Below, piece by piece: positions 21,350-31,866 of a DNA stretch of 32,781 nt (within the stretch, counting starts at the first letter, position 1; each line of letters starts with the position of its first letter). Origin of the DNA: Haplosporangium gracile (lineage: Eukaryota; Mortierellomycota; Mortierellomycetes; Mortierellales; Mortierellaceae); NCBI GenBank assembly GCA_015499985.1, contig JAAAUF010000456.1, positions 1 through 32,781 on the forward strand, read 5' to 3'. A model generated the notes under the pieces. That model was given only the letters and a program-made list of their open reading frames with translations. It searched no databases and was not told the origin of the DNA. The position numbers and the translations under genes are program-made.

Positions 21350-23866
21350 ATGCCTCCAGAAAGACGCGTATTCGCATCTCCACCCCGGTCCCCCGACCTG
21401 GCACCCATATCCCTCTTCTCCTCCTACACCTCCACCGCAACAGCACCAACCGTACATGACACCCTTCCAATACCTACAACTATACATATCCCAGACTCGT
21501 ATGTGTCCCCGTCGACGTCCATGTCGTCGAGCAATAAGGTTCATCAGCAACATCAGCAGCAAACGAGAGCGGCCGCCAAGCGACAGAACAGTAGTCAGAC
21601 ACATGAGACTCAGCCGAGGCACCAACATCTGACCCGGAAACAGCACCGTCGGCTTCAGGACGCTCATGAAGAGTATCATCGGCAGCGGGAGCTCTTCCAG
21701 GTGCAACAACAACAGCAGCAGCATCAGCAGCAACAACAACATCACCACCGCCAACAACCACAGACTTCAATAGAGCAAGCCCAGTGTCAGGAGGAACAGC
21801 ATCAACAACAGCAGCAACAGTACATGTGTTCACCGCAGTTGTCACAGTCGCAGTCGCAGTCTAGCGGCTCATCCTCATCCTCCTCGGGACAATATCCTCC
21901 ATACGGTGCCCCATTCGCCCCGTCACAGCGCTTTTCCTCCACCAGGTCAAGTCTCTCACGGTCTTCATCATCCTCCAGCATATATCACCCCTCTCTATTG
22001 GATCCAAGTGCAGACGCAACAGAGTCAATAACGAAACCAAGGTCCAGGAGGTCCTCGCCGGGACTAGCAGACCACCATCACCATCCGCCTCGGCGTAGGG
22101 GCCCCTATTCTGCCTGGGCAGCCATCCGCGAAAAGGAACGCCACCGCCTTCTCACCAACCTCTCAACCCTCCGCGAGTCCCTCCAGACAGTCCCCCTTCC
22201 GTCGCAAGTTGCACGCGAGAACCTTGGTCGACTTCATCAACGGATACAGCGTCGGCGTGCTCGAGCCAGGGAAACCATTCTGTATGACTTGCATCAGGGT
22301 GTGAAGGTGGTTGAGGCCCAAGTGCATCGACAAGTGGAGATGGTGCTGAGTCGATTGAAGGAGGCTCCGGCGAGCAAATATGCGTTTGCGTTGACGAATA
22401 GTTTCTTGTCCCAGGTGATCCCACCTACCAGCGTCACGGGATCGCTTCTAGCACAAGCTGCCAATGGGTTATTCCAGACCGACTCCTCCTCCCCCTCCTC
22501 TTCGACCTTTACCCAACAACAAGAACAGCAGCAACGACAGGAAGCCAACAGTATTAGGAGTGAGACAGAATCTCTAACAAACGACTTTGAGTCGATCGCA
22601 TTAACAGGACAACTGGGCACCGATCGTCCCTCAGCACTCGCAGGATTGGGCGACTCCAACGGACTCTCTAACAAAATTCCACCTGGCGTCGCAGCGACTT
22701 GTTCCCAGATCCTGTCGGCTGCATTACCGTCCTTCATCCCGTCCATGGTCGCACCACTAGTCTGTGTCTTTTCGTACCAGACGCCTGCAATTTCTGACCT
22801 GGCATCGATCTCATATACCCCTTACCCTCGGCCCGATGCCTCTTCTTCTCGCTCGTGCACGGCAGCTGGAGCTGGAGCGTCGTTGTCACCAAATATCAAA
22901 AAGATAGAGGAGCCTGCTCGGAAGGAGTTTGTTTATCCGTGGGGTCATCCTAATGAACCTTATCCGCCTCCGCCTCCTCCTCCTCCCTTCTCTCAACCTC
23001 CGCAGCCTACTTCGTCTACGAATACTCCTGCGACCCACCCCCAATCGTGCCCACCGTCGTCACCTTCCTCCCCTTTATCCCAACCCACATCTCCATCCTC
23101 ACCCATCAACGGCAAATCAAGAAAACAACAACAGCACCAATCGAATACAGGATCCCACCCAGACTCAGGAATAGTAGTAGTACATTCCAAGGTCTGGACC
23201 CAGCACGAACGCGAAGCCCTCTACCTTGCCGCAACCCGTTTCCGCCTCTCGGGCCAATGGTCCAAGATCCGCGAGATGATGAACCTCCACCGAACCGACC
23301 AGGAAATCGAGACAGAGTACAAGAAGCTCTATGCCCACCGCGACAATGACGACCACCTCTTCGACGACGAGGACGATAACGAGAACTATTACGATGCGCG
23401 GCCCTCAATCATCGACGCCATGGCCTACAACCAACAACTCAGAAACAGCGACGAGAAAGAGGAGGAGGGGGACGCGGATGATGAGACAGAGACAATGATA
23501 TTCATGAAGTTTGGGGGTAGTCAGTCAGCACACCATAAACGCCAGCAGTTGCAGCACCTTCAGTCGAAGAGGCTGCATTATGATCAGTTGCATTCCCAGC
23601 CACCTGTTCCACAGCAGGAACTACAGTACCACCATCATCATCCACAACACCAGTTCCACAAACAAAACTACCACCAACAACAACAGCAGCAACAGTACCA
23701 GGGCAACGGCGCCTTCAGTGTTCCACCTCTTCATGACAGCAACCAATACCAACAGCAACAGCAGCAACAGCGCCTTTCGAACGACCCGGACCCTATCCGG
23801 ATCTTCAAGAAAGAGTTCATGATCGACAAGCGATTCACTTTGGAAAAGATTCCCGTGCGGATATAA
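21350..23866 (+). CDS. Q-rich single Myb/SANT-domain protein, likely transcriptional regulator
   Basis: This is an uninterrupted 838-codon ORF. A SANT/Myb-like domain lies at about 614-665: VWTQHEREALYLAATRF then GQWSKIREMMNLHRTDQEIE and YKKLYAHR, with the spaced Trp/Phe/Trp core and a basic third helix. The rest is low complexity: a Q/H run at about 117-140 and another at 149-161, a Ser-rich block at about 165-215, a basic helical segment (RRGPYSAWAAIREKERHRLL at about 250, then RLHQRIQRRRARARE), a Pro run at about 539-547, an acidic patch straight after the SANT domain (DDHLFDDEDDNEN), and further Q/H tracts before the C terminus. It is presumably nuclear and DNA- or chromatin-binding; no ortholog name can be given. 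The start is the first ATG of the frame, and a leader intron may precede it. It converges on GPN3 with 215 bp between the stops. Confidence 0.8.
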   Translation: MPPERRVFASPPRSPDLAPISLFSSYTSTATAPTVHDTLPIPTTIHIPDSYVSPSTSMSSSNKVHQQHQQQTRAAAKRQNSSQTHETQPRHQHLTRKQHRRLQDAHEEYHRQRELFQVQQQQQQHQQQQQHHHRQQPQTSIEQAQCQEEQHQQQQQQYMCSPQLSQSQSQSSGSSSSSSGQYPPYGAPFAPSQRFSSTRSSLSRSSSSSSIYHPSLLDPSADATESITKPRSRRSSPGLADHHHHPPRRRGPYSAWAAIREKERHRLLTNLSTLRESLQTVPLPSQVARENLGRLHQRIQRRRARARETILYDLHQGVKVVEAQVHRQVEMVLSRLKEAPASKYAFALTNSFLSQVIPPTSVTGSLLAQAANGLFQTDSSSPSSSTFTQQQEQQQRQEANSIRSETESLTNDFESIALTGQLGTDRPSALAGLGDSNGLSNKIPPGVAATCSQILSAALPSFIPSMVAPLVCVFSYQTPAISDLASISYTPYPRPDASSSRSCTAAGAGASLSPNIKKIEEPARKEFVYPWGHPNEPYPPPPPPPPFSQPPQPTSSTNTPATHPQSCPPSSPSSPLSQPTSPSSPINGKSRKQQQHQSNTGSHPDSGIVVVHSKVWTQHEREALYLAATRFRLSGQWSKIREMMNLHRTDQEIETEYKKLYAHRDNDDHLFDDEDDNENYYDARPSIIDAMAYNQQLRNSDEKEEEGDADDETETMIFMKFGGSQSAHHKRQQLQHLQSKRLHYDQLHSQPPVPQQELQYHHHHPQHQFHKQNYHQQQQQQQYQGNGAFSVPPLHDSNQYQQQQQQQRLSNDPDPIRIFKKEFMIDKRFTLEKIPVRI

Positions 23867-23889
23867 TTCCTTCTTCCTTACGACGAAAA

Positions 23890-23895
23890 AATAAA
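23890..23895 (+). terminator. Polyadenylation signal AATAAA of the Myb gene
   Basis: A canonical hexamer lies 24 nt downstream of the TAA, within the 215-bp convergent spacer shared with GPN3. Confidence 0.55.
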
Positions 23896-24081
23896 GACAC
23901 CTTTGTACAGTAGTCCATCCATCGCCACTCCTGACCCCCTGAGGTTATTATGATACAATGTTGATTTTAATGCTGAAAAAAATGATGCTGTTGATGCAAG
24001 AGAAATGTCGAACGAAAACATGTTCCAGGTTCCCGAACGATCGCCACAGTTGTCCTGTCCTGTCAATCACCCACATAGCAC

Positions 24082-25269
24082 CTAGTAATCATCATCCATC
24101 TCGTCCTCCATTTCTTCCGTTGGCTCCTTGGGCTCCTGATCCTCTCCAAACTGGATAGCGTTATCGACATGTGACAGAATAGCAGTAATCGAGTCCTCGT
24201 CGGTGACATTGAGGGGCAAGAAGGTGACCATGTTGAAATCCTCGACAAGTTGTCCAATTGCCTGGTTTAGTTGGTGGTACTTGGGACTCGTCTTTGCGTT
24301 CACGTCCTCCATCAGCAGCAGTGGGTCTGGGTTGTAGTATCTAATGTACATATTGAGAAACCGAGAAGTGGATTAGTCATCACGATTGTACGAACTTAGC
24401 GACAAGCTCTCCTGTCAATGCGATCTAGATATTGGATATTGGTGTAGTTTGTGGGTATAGGGGATACCTTTCCAGCTCAGATGGCTTCATCTTGGGGAGG
24501 AGGTCCATCTTGCTCATGACATTGATGTGAGGGATTTCCAGGTTGATCATGGCACTCATAGCACTCATCACTCCCGCAAAGAACTTTGATTTGTCTTCCA
24601 CGAATTGCTATTTTAACGTCGACAAGAACACATGTCAGTTTAGTGTCCATGATCATCCTCGAAATCAAAGCGGACAAAAGTAAAAAACCAAAACCAAGAC
24701 AGCTTACAGATTCGAGGAGGTAGACGCCACAAATGGCAACATTAAGCCGTCCAAGGGCTTCAACCAACCGCTTCATGATATCGAAATGGGTATAAAGCTC
24801 AATCTGTCCTGGGCAATCAATGATCAGATAGTCGTCCGTATAAGATCCAACCTCGTCCTCGAGCCAGTCAATGTTGTTCATCAAGAACTCCATGCAGTAG
24901 ATCAAGCCTCCGTTGGGTCCGTACTGCAGTTCCTCCATGACATCCTCAAGCGAAATCAGATCCTTGATGTCGATGGAGGGTTCGTATTCGAATTTCTCAG
25001 CGGCCGGGTCCAGGTTTACGAGATGGACGGGCCGGCCGATGTTTTGGCAGTGTGTCATGATTGTTGAGCAGTAGGTGGACTATTTGTTTAAAAAATAAGT
25101 AAGTGGTGGTGAGACTTTTGCGCGTTACGTTTTGGCGATTGTAAAAAGCGCGATTTGTCGTTTACATTTGTCCATGATTATTGCGTAAGGTGGGGTCCTT
25201 GTGGTTGTTTACCTTGCCACTTCCGGCTGGTCCCATGACTAATTGGCAGTAACGACCCCTGTTAGACAT
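24082..25269 (-). CDS. GPN3: GPN-loop GTPase 3
   Basis: Four coding exons, 25269-25213, 25079-24708, 24607-24468 and 24340-24082, splice in frame to 275 aa (yeast Gpn3 is 272). Visible motifs are the P-loop GPAGSGKST (12-20, split by intron 1), VNLDPAAE (40-47), the diagnostic GPN loop G73-P74-N75 ([10 protein letters not shown]), the G3 box [11 protein letters not shown] (107-117) and the G4 box SKMDLL (175-180). The C terminus is acidic ([11 protein letters not shown]). Family members dimerise with Gpn1/Npa3-type partners and support assembly and nuclear import of RNA polymerase II; that function is transferred by homology. The closeness of [12 protein letters not shown] and YLLKS-like segments to the Gpn3 rather than the Gpn2 branch decides the name. 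Introns are GT-AG with donors GTAAAC, GTAAGC and GTATCC. It is divergent from ClpX. Confidence 0.93.
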
Positions 25270-26024
25270 GCAAGCGAACATAGAGTGTTGGTTAGTCCGA
25301 AAGTTCACTCCAGAGGCAGTTGTACGAGGCTGTGAGAACAAAGCGTTCTAGCCCTGTGGCAATGTGAGTTGGCTGCTTGTCGATCGAATGAGATGCACGT
25401 ACATTGTTTCCTATTTTGCGCGTTGAGTATTGAGTGAGTGTCTGCTGATGAGTAAGGTGTCTGTGTCTTTTGGTGGCGACTGCGGAGTGAGTGATGCAGC
25501 GTCGAGAGTTGGTCGTGTTTTGCTCAGAAGAAAGAAAAAAAAAAAAAGGAAAGTGCTTCAAGAATAAGAAGTTGCTGCGGGTCAACACCAAGCCACTCCA
25601 TAAGTGACTGCTACTTGGATTTCCTGCAACCTAGCCTACAAGTGGATAGAGTGAGACATAGACCACAAGATCCAGAATGGACGTCTGACTCTGTCAGTCA
25701 TGTACAACTGTACGGAGTAAGGCAAGGGTGCTTTTTTCATTTTCACCTTTGATCCTCTATTATCTTCTTTCATTCTTCTTTCCTTTCAGGCGTCTACTTT
25801 CCTCACTCTCCACTCTTCCCTTCTTCTCCTTTGTACGGCTCTTTTTATTAACGACAATCCCGACCTGACTTGACCTGGACGTTTATCTTCTAACCTGACT
25901 TTCAAATCACACTTTCTCACGCTCTCTTACAAACACTCACTTGAAGCCATTGTCACACAATACGATTTTCCCCCTTCCCACTTTTTATCTCCACTCTCCT
26001 CTTCTACCATTCTACAGTACTCCT
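25270..26024. promoter_or_regulatory. Divergent GPN3 / ClpX promoter region
   Basis: This 755-bp region lies between opposed start codons. It includes the short palindrome CTGAC-TCT-GTCAG at 25685-25697, which overlaps a TGACTC half-site, and a plus-strand CT-rich leader from about 25740 to 26020 before ClpX. No coding ORF is credible. Confidence 0.55.
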
Positions 26025-29000
26025 ATGCTCTTGGCACGCGCAGGATATCTCTCGACTGTGGGTACCGCCACAGCAGCATTCGGTCTCAGAGGAGCCCGTC
26101 AGCGTGTCGTCCTCCTCACCAACAACAGATCGCGGACCACCACCACCACCATCAATGCTCAACTACCCTTGGGTCGATCAGCCCCCTTCCTTTTACACAG
26201 AGATCGATCTCACCAGATTCGATTCTTATCTTCGTCAACATATCTGATGTCGAGTGACAGACCCCCTTCCAAGGAGACATCCTTCTTTGCATCATCACAG
26301 CAGCAGGATGGGCAGGACCCTACTAGACGCAGCACTAAGGAGGCGTGTGAAAAGAAGACTGGCAGATCTGTCTCAGAAGATAATAACAATGGACAACAAG
26401 ACTCTTCATCCTCAGGTGCCTCGTCCTCCTCTTCTGCAGAGCAGATTCCCTTTGAGGAGAGGATCCTGTCGACGTATCACCTCAAGGCCACCAAAGGTAA
26501 ACAAATGCCCTTAGATAATACTTATTCAAGGGAGGGTGATACGTTATCCTCGGTTGTAAGGCTATGCAATAGTGTTGTTTTGTGCTCCGTTCTTGAAAAG
26601 ATAGCATGCCTCTTATTCCTTTTTCCTTCGTCCATTTCAACCTAACCCCTGGTTCAACAATTGACATATCTCTTATGCTTTTTTCTTTATCTCTCTTCCC
26701 CCTCCCCCCTTCCATCCCCATCCCTTTCTTTTTTCTGTGGGCAATTTGTTTCGTTCTTGCATTGTGTGTCATTGTTTGTTTGTTTGTTCATTTACTTTTT
26801 AGGATTAGTTTCGAATGGGATCCAAGCAGCCACACCAACAAGCATTTTTCCAGGAGGAGGTGGTGGTGCAGCACAACCTCCGTTTCCCGGTGGACTCCCG
26901 TCGCGTGATATCCTTGGTGGCTCGGGAGGCGGATCATTATCAGGGACGACACCCAAGCTGAATGTGCCTCCGAATGCCCCTTGGATGGGCGATATCCATA
27001 AACCACGGACGGTGAGTGCCCTGTCCTTTGTATTTGTGTACTGTACATTCATGTTGCACATTCAAAATGAAAAAAAAACGAGACTAATGCGTGCAAGTAC
27101 CGCCAGCAGAACAACAACAACCACTTTTTGATTCAGCTCTTGACTGATTTGTTTTGCCATTTCTTGAACCACTCTCTCTGCCCACCATCCAGATAGTGAA
27201 ACACTTGGACGAATATGTGATTGGACAGGAAAAGGCGAAAAAGATTCTAGCCGTCGCTGTCTACAACCACTACTCACGCGTCAACGAGAACCTGCGCCAG
27301 CAACTAATGCAAGAGGCCACTGCTGCTGCTGCGCTCAATGCTTCGAATAGCAACAACAACAGCGCTTCGAATGTGTCATCGTCAGCTACTTCACTACCAA
27401 CTCCGACAACGACTGCTACCGCTCATGGACCCATGCTGTACGGCTCTACGGCCCATCTTCTTATCGACCCTCCAGCCACACCCAACTATATACCGGATCA
27501 GTTCACACCAGGATCTAACTTGGGCTCCAGTGGCTTAGGATCCCAACCACCCACCAATCGCACAGGTACTTTTTGCTACCATCAGACCATGCGACGCACG
27601 AAACTGGTCTTTTCGACAGTAACAAAAAAAAGTAACCTGCAATAGACATAGACGCTGATACGTTTTTTAATATCCATAGATGACACACAGTACCCATTGC
27701 GCCAGCCTTGGAACACTTCGGGAAACAACAGCGAGACATCATTGCCTTCCATGGCCTCGCAGACATTTGACACTTACAGCAGAGCCCCTCCACCACTACC
27801 AGCGACAAATACAGCGGATGAGCTCAAGGCACAGATGACTGTCTTTGATAAAAGTAATGTCCTCTTACTGGGGCCGACTGGATCTGGAAAGACCCTTCTG
27901 GCAAGGACACTCGCTAAAGTGCTCAATGTACCATTCTCCATGTCTGATGGTAAGGCCACCCTTCTTTTAAATTGTGTGGCTGTCGTGGAACAGGATAGTA
28001 GACTAATATGAACCAACTGGGGCATAACTCGACATTATAGCTACACCGTTCACGCAGGCGGGATATGTGGGTGAGGATGTCGAAATGGTGATCCACCGAC
28101 TTTTGCAGGTAAAGAAGAATGTGGTTAACTTGTGGCAATACAGAGCGTCTAAATGTATACAAGAGAATGACATAACTAACCTAGATCTATAATATAATAC
28201 TAGAACTGCGATTACAACATTAAGAAGGCAGAGTGCGGGATTGTATTTATCGACGAGATCGACAAGATTTCCAAACGACCGGATGCTATGTCGATCTCCA
28301 AGGATGTCTCTGGTGAGGGTGTCCAACAAGCGCTTCTCCGGATGCTCGAGGGCACAGTCGTCAATGTGACGGAAAAGAACGGGTCTAGCTGGAATGGATC
28401 GAGTTTCAATAGTCGCAAAGGAGGACTGCCGGGTATTGGAGGTGGGCATGGACCAGGAGCTAAAGGCGAGGTCTACTCGGTTGATACTAGTAATATTTTG
28501 TTTATCCTCAGTGGTGCTTTTATTGGCCTGGAAAAGATTGTCATGGACAGAGTATCAAAGGGATCGATTGGATTCGAATCTGCTGTGCGCGCGCCATCTT
28601 CAGAGCTAGGCAGCTCAAAGAACCATTCTGCGCAAGTCAGTCGACTCCTTGACCAAGTCGACCCCACAGGTCAGTCCTTCCTCCCCTCCCCCCCCCCCTC
28701 CTCTCATCTTTACAACTACCTAACCTTTGGGAGATCGCGAGAAATATTCCTCATACTTTACTTGTTTTTTAAATCTGGATAACAACCAATAGATCTTGTC
28801 AAGTTTGGATTGATCCCAGAGTTCATTGGTCGCTTGCCTGTAGTAGCATCGGTCAACCAACTGGACGAGGCAGCACTGGTGAGGATCTTGACAGAGCCCC
28901 GCAACTCGCTTGTGAAACAATACCAAGGTCTCTTTGGACTGGATGATGTTAAAATTCATTTCTCCAAGGCAGCCCTCCATGGTATTGCTCGTCAGGCGAT

Positions 29001-29355
29001 GGAGAAGCAGACTGGTGCCCGTGGCCTCCGTCGCATAATGGTTCGTCACCAATTATTTTTTTTTGTGTTGTCTTTCAGCGGTTATTGCAAGTTTATTACG
29101 AACTGTCTGTGAGTCCTTGGAAGTTGACAAAATACGTACTTTGCCCCAAAATAGGAGTCGATTCTGCTGGATGTGATGTACGATGCGCCCGGATCGGTCA
29201 TCAAGCATATTGTGATTAAGCAGGATGTGGTTGAAGGCAAGAGAGAGGCACTTTGTTTCTCGAGGGGGGCAGAGGAGGCTGTCTCTGCTGCCCTCGATGC
29301 GGACGATAATCCATCGTCTGTTCGTCTCGAGCAGGCAGCAGTAGCCTCGGGTTAG
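26025..29355 (+). CDS. Mitochondrial ClpX-type AAA+ unfoldase
   Basis: Eight exons, join(26025..26496, 26803..27011, 27193..27565, 27680..27949, 28041..28108, 28204..28669, 28793..29040, 29155..29355), give 768 aa. The N terminus is Arg/Thr/Ser-rich and ends in RFLSSST, an MPP/Oct1-like cleavage site, so a matrix location is likely. The AAA+ core has [18 protein letters not shown], Walker A GPTGSGKT (416-423), pore loop GYVG (449-452), Walker B IVFIDE (477-482), [11 protein letters not shown] (627-637) and sensor-2 GAR (694-696). ClpX hexamers unfold proteins with ATP and, with ClpP, feed proteolysis. The Cys4 zinc domain of bacterial ClpX is absent. About 120 low-complexity residues (about 260-400) separate the first helices from Walker A. 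IGF at 586-588 matches the ClpP-docking loop. The last intron has a weak GTTCGT donor. All exon phases agree. Confidence 0.93.
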
Positions 29356-29928
29356 AGCAAGTGCTCTGTTCATTTTAGTCTCTCTAATTTTTGATACTGC
29401 TGTGCTCTGCATGACAGTTCGCAAAAAGTAAAATTAAGTCCATTAGAAAATTAGAAATGATGTGTGAATGCGCCACCAAATCAATATTACATGCGCCTTA
29501 TTATTTTTTTATCTTCCTCTGCCTACGTTGCTATAAACTCGACCCATATGGCTCGGTGAACGTTATGTTTATACATTTTTGCTCATCATTTTCTTGTGTT
29601 TCCCATAATAATACACAGGATTATTTCACCATCTTCCTTTATCCATTTTTATCTCTCAAACAAAAGCTATGCATGGACCACACGCCATGAAAAGTACCAC
29701 AGTTAATTTAGGGAGCCGAGGACATGACCATTGTGTGGTCCCCTGCGCGGATGCTAATAATTCACTGTTCCTTCTACCTCTTCTGTCTCTTTTGTCTTCT
29801 TCTTGAACTTTTATATTTCCCAAGCATCATATCCTCCTCGTCCCTTTACTCTTCCTCTCACTCTTGTGTTTACTCACCTCACTTGACACCAAGAACATAT
29901 CACAGACCCACAAAGGCCAAGTACCGAG
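29356..29928 (+). other. Intergenic, ClpX 3' end to the broken Ser/Thr-rich locus
   Basis: This is 573 bp of T-rich sequence (TTATTATTTTTTTATC near 29500) with small ORFs only. A CT-rich stretch at about 29765-29885 resembles the promoter leader of the following locus. Nothing else is seen. Confidence 0.55.
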
Positions 29929-31866
29929 ATGTCTACAAAACAAAGCAAGGTGCGTTTTGACCAGAACTATTTACAAGAAAACTACTTAATGCTATCTTGG
30001 CTATAGCACTTTCCTCATCCTTTTCAATTTGACGTTCTGAATTATTTAGAAGGTCGCTGTAAAGGAAGGAATCGATCGACGTCGTCCAGATCACCAGTAG
30101 TTTCAACCGTACCTGGGCAACCTCCCAAAGACTCGTCCACCTCCTCTGGGTACACTATAAAGGAATCGTCTACTCCTGAACAGTCAGACTAGGACTCGTC
30201 ATCTATAGTGACACCGTCATCCTCACCTACTTTAACCATTCCCTCTGTTGTTCCAACCCTCGCCTCGTCTACTTTTACGACCCCTATGGACAATACCATG
30301 ACCAGTGCAGCGCCTGCCTCGCCCCCGATCCACAAGCCTCCCGGTGCTCGTTTCAGACGAATTATAGGCACCTCTCCTACTTCGCCCACACCTATTACTA
30401 CTACCACTACCGCCACTACCGCCACCACAACAGCCATCAACTCTACTACACAACCTTCTTCCTCGCCTTCCGAACAACCACCCTCACCACACGTCCTCCT
30501 AAACCCACCTCCAATCCAGTCACAAGTACGAAGTCGTCGACAAAACCAGCGTGACAGTACAGGCACTACTACAATCGGACGATCAAATCACTCTGCAAAG
30601 ACGCCCTCATCATCTTCCACTAGCGGTTCTGAGGAAAGAGAGACACAAAAAAGAAGGAGACGTCCGAATCCAAGAAACCACGCGGCGATGTACAAGATCC
30701 CAAGGGAAGAGGTGCCTTATTTGGCTCCTCCTCCTTCTTCTGTCTCTGGCAGTGGCGGCGGGTCTTCATCGAGAGGCGTTAGTGGTGGGGATAAAGGCGT
30801 GTTCTTGCAAGCAGACAAAGATAAAGAGGCAGGGACAGGGGCAGCTGCAGCGACAACTTCGTTGTCGTCGACGGATTTTGTGGCGGGTCGCAAGCGGTCG
30901 CGGTGAGGTGCTGGAGGAAGTCAGCAAAGATGACGACGAGAGTAAGGATTATGATGATGAACACGATGAAGGAACCGAAGACCACGACACCACCACTACT
31001 TCTGCCTCTGCGAATATGTCAGTCCTCAATGTGACCTTCACAACCTATACGTTCTGCCTCCCACCTGGAGTAGATCCGGACTACCTCAATGGCTTCTCTG
31101 GACTTATCTTCATTCCAAACTCAAGCGCTACCACTGCCGACGCAACCACGGTTACCCCTTGTGAAGCTGTCTCTACCTCATTTAACAATTAATACAACTT
31201 CGTCTTCGAGCACCACAAGTACTACAACTTCTTCACCAAGATCAGAGGAAGATTCAGAGTCAGAGCGAGAGCAAAGCTCCAGTCAGAGTCAAGGACCCCT
31301 TGCATCATCAAGGGATCCGAAAGCGACTTCCCACAGAATCCTAGCTCGCATTGCAACCACGATCGGCCAGCACCTTCTTTCAGACACTTCCTCGTCATCA
31401 ACGGGACCCATAGTTGTAGAAACATTTCGTCGACACCCCTTCGGCTGCAAACCTTCGTCAGACGCGTTTGACTACCATTGTCGGATTCGGATCGAGTAGC
31501 AGGACTGCTTTCTTTACGACGCCGAGTGTAACTTTGCCTGTGCCAACCCGTACGGATGCCTTTGGAAGTGACGGAGGCGATTCTACCTCTACCAGTGCCA
31601 ATGGCGAGGGTGAAGCTCAGAGGCAACAGCAGGCCGCGACAACAGAATTTACCTCAGGAACTTCGACTGAACATGATTTTTCGAGTTGAGCAGAAGTCGG
31701 ACCAGGCTCGACAAACTGTCCTACAAGAGATCGAGGTACAACCAGTGTTCAGGAGCCAGTCAGAGTCCTCTGATTCATTACCGTCTTCTTCGTCGTCCCA
31801 ACCGTGCACTAATATACGCAGTCGCCGCTCAAAGCGACAGCGCGTCAACATGAGAGAAATTGTGTA
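29929..31866 (+). pseudogene. Ser/Thr/Pro-rich coding-like locus broken in all three frames
   Basis: A good start (GAGATGTCTACAAAACAAAG) is followed by an apparent 100-nt GT-AG intron (29950-30049). The exon behind it meets TAG at 30098. Coding-like sequence then continues through successive frames: one open from about 30052 with an in-frame TAG at 30190-30192 and reading on to 30906; a second with an acidic stretch to 31192; a third to 31499; back to the first to 31689; and lastly the second again, with a basic tail (RSRRSKRQRVNMREIV) ending at a GTAAGT at 31864. Composition is constant across the breaks: Ser/Thr/Pro runs, basic clusters such as KRRRRPNPR, and an acidic DDDESKDYDDEHDEG segment, so it may once have been one nuclear protein. 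No domain is recognised. Alternatives are several unseen introns or consensus errors. Confidence 0.5.

Noticed and set aside
21107..21757. 216-codon minus-strand Leu-rich ORF opposite the Q tracts
   Set aside because: Leu runs are the antisense of CAG/CAA-type glutamine repeats in the Myb gene.
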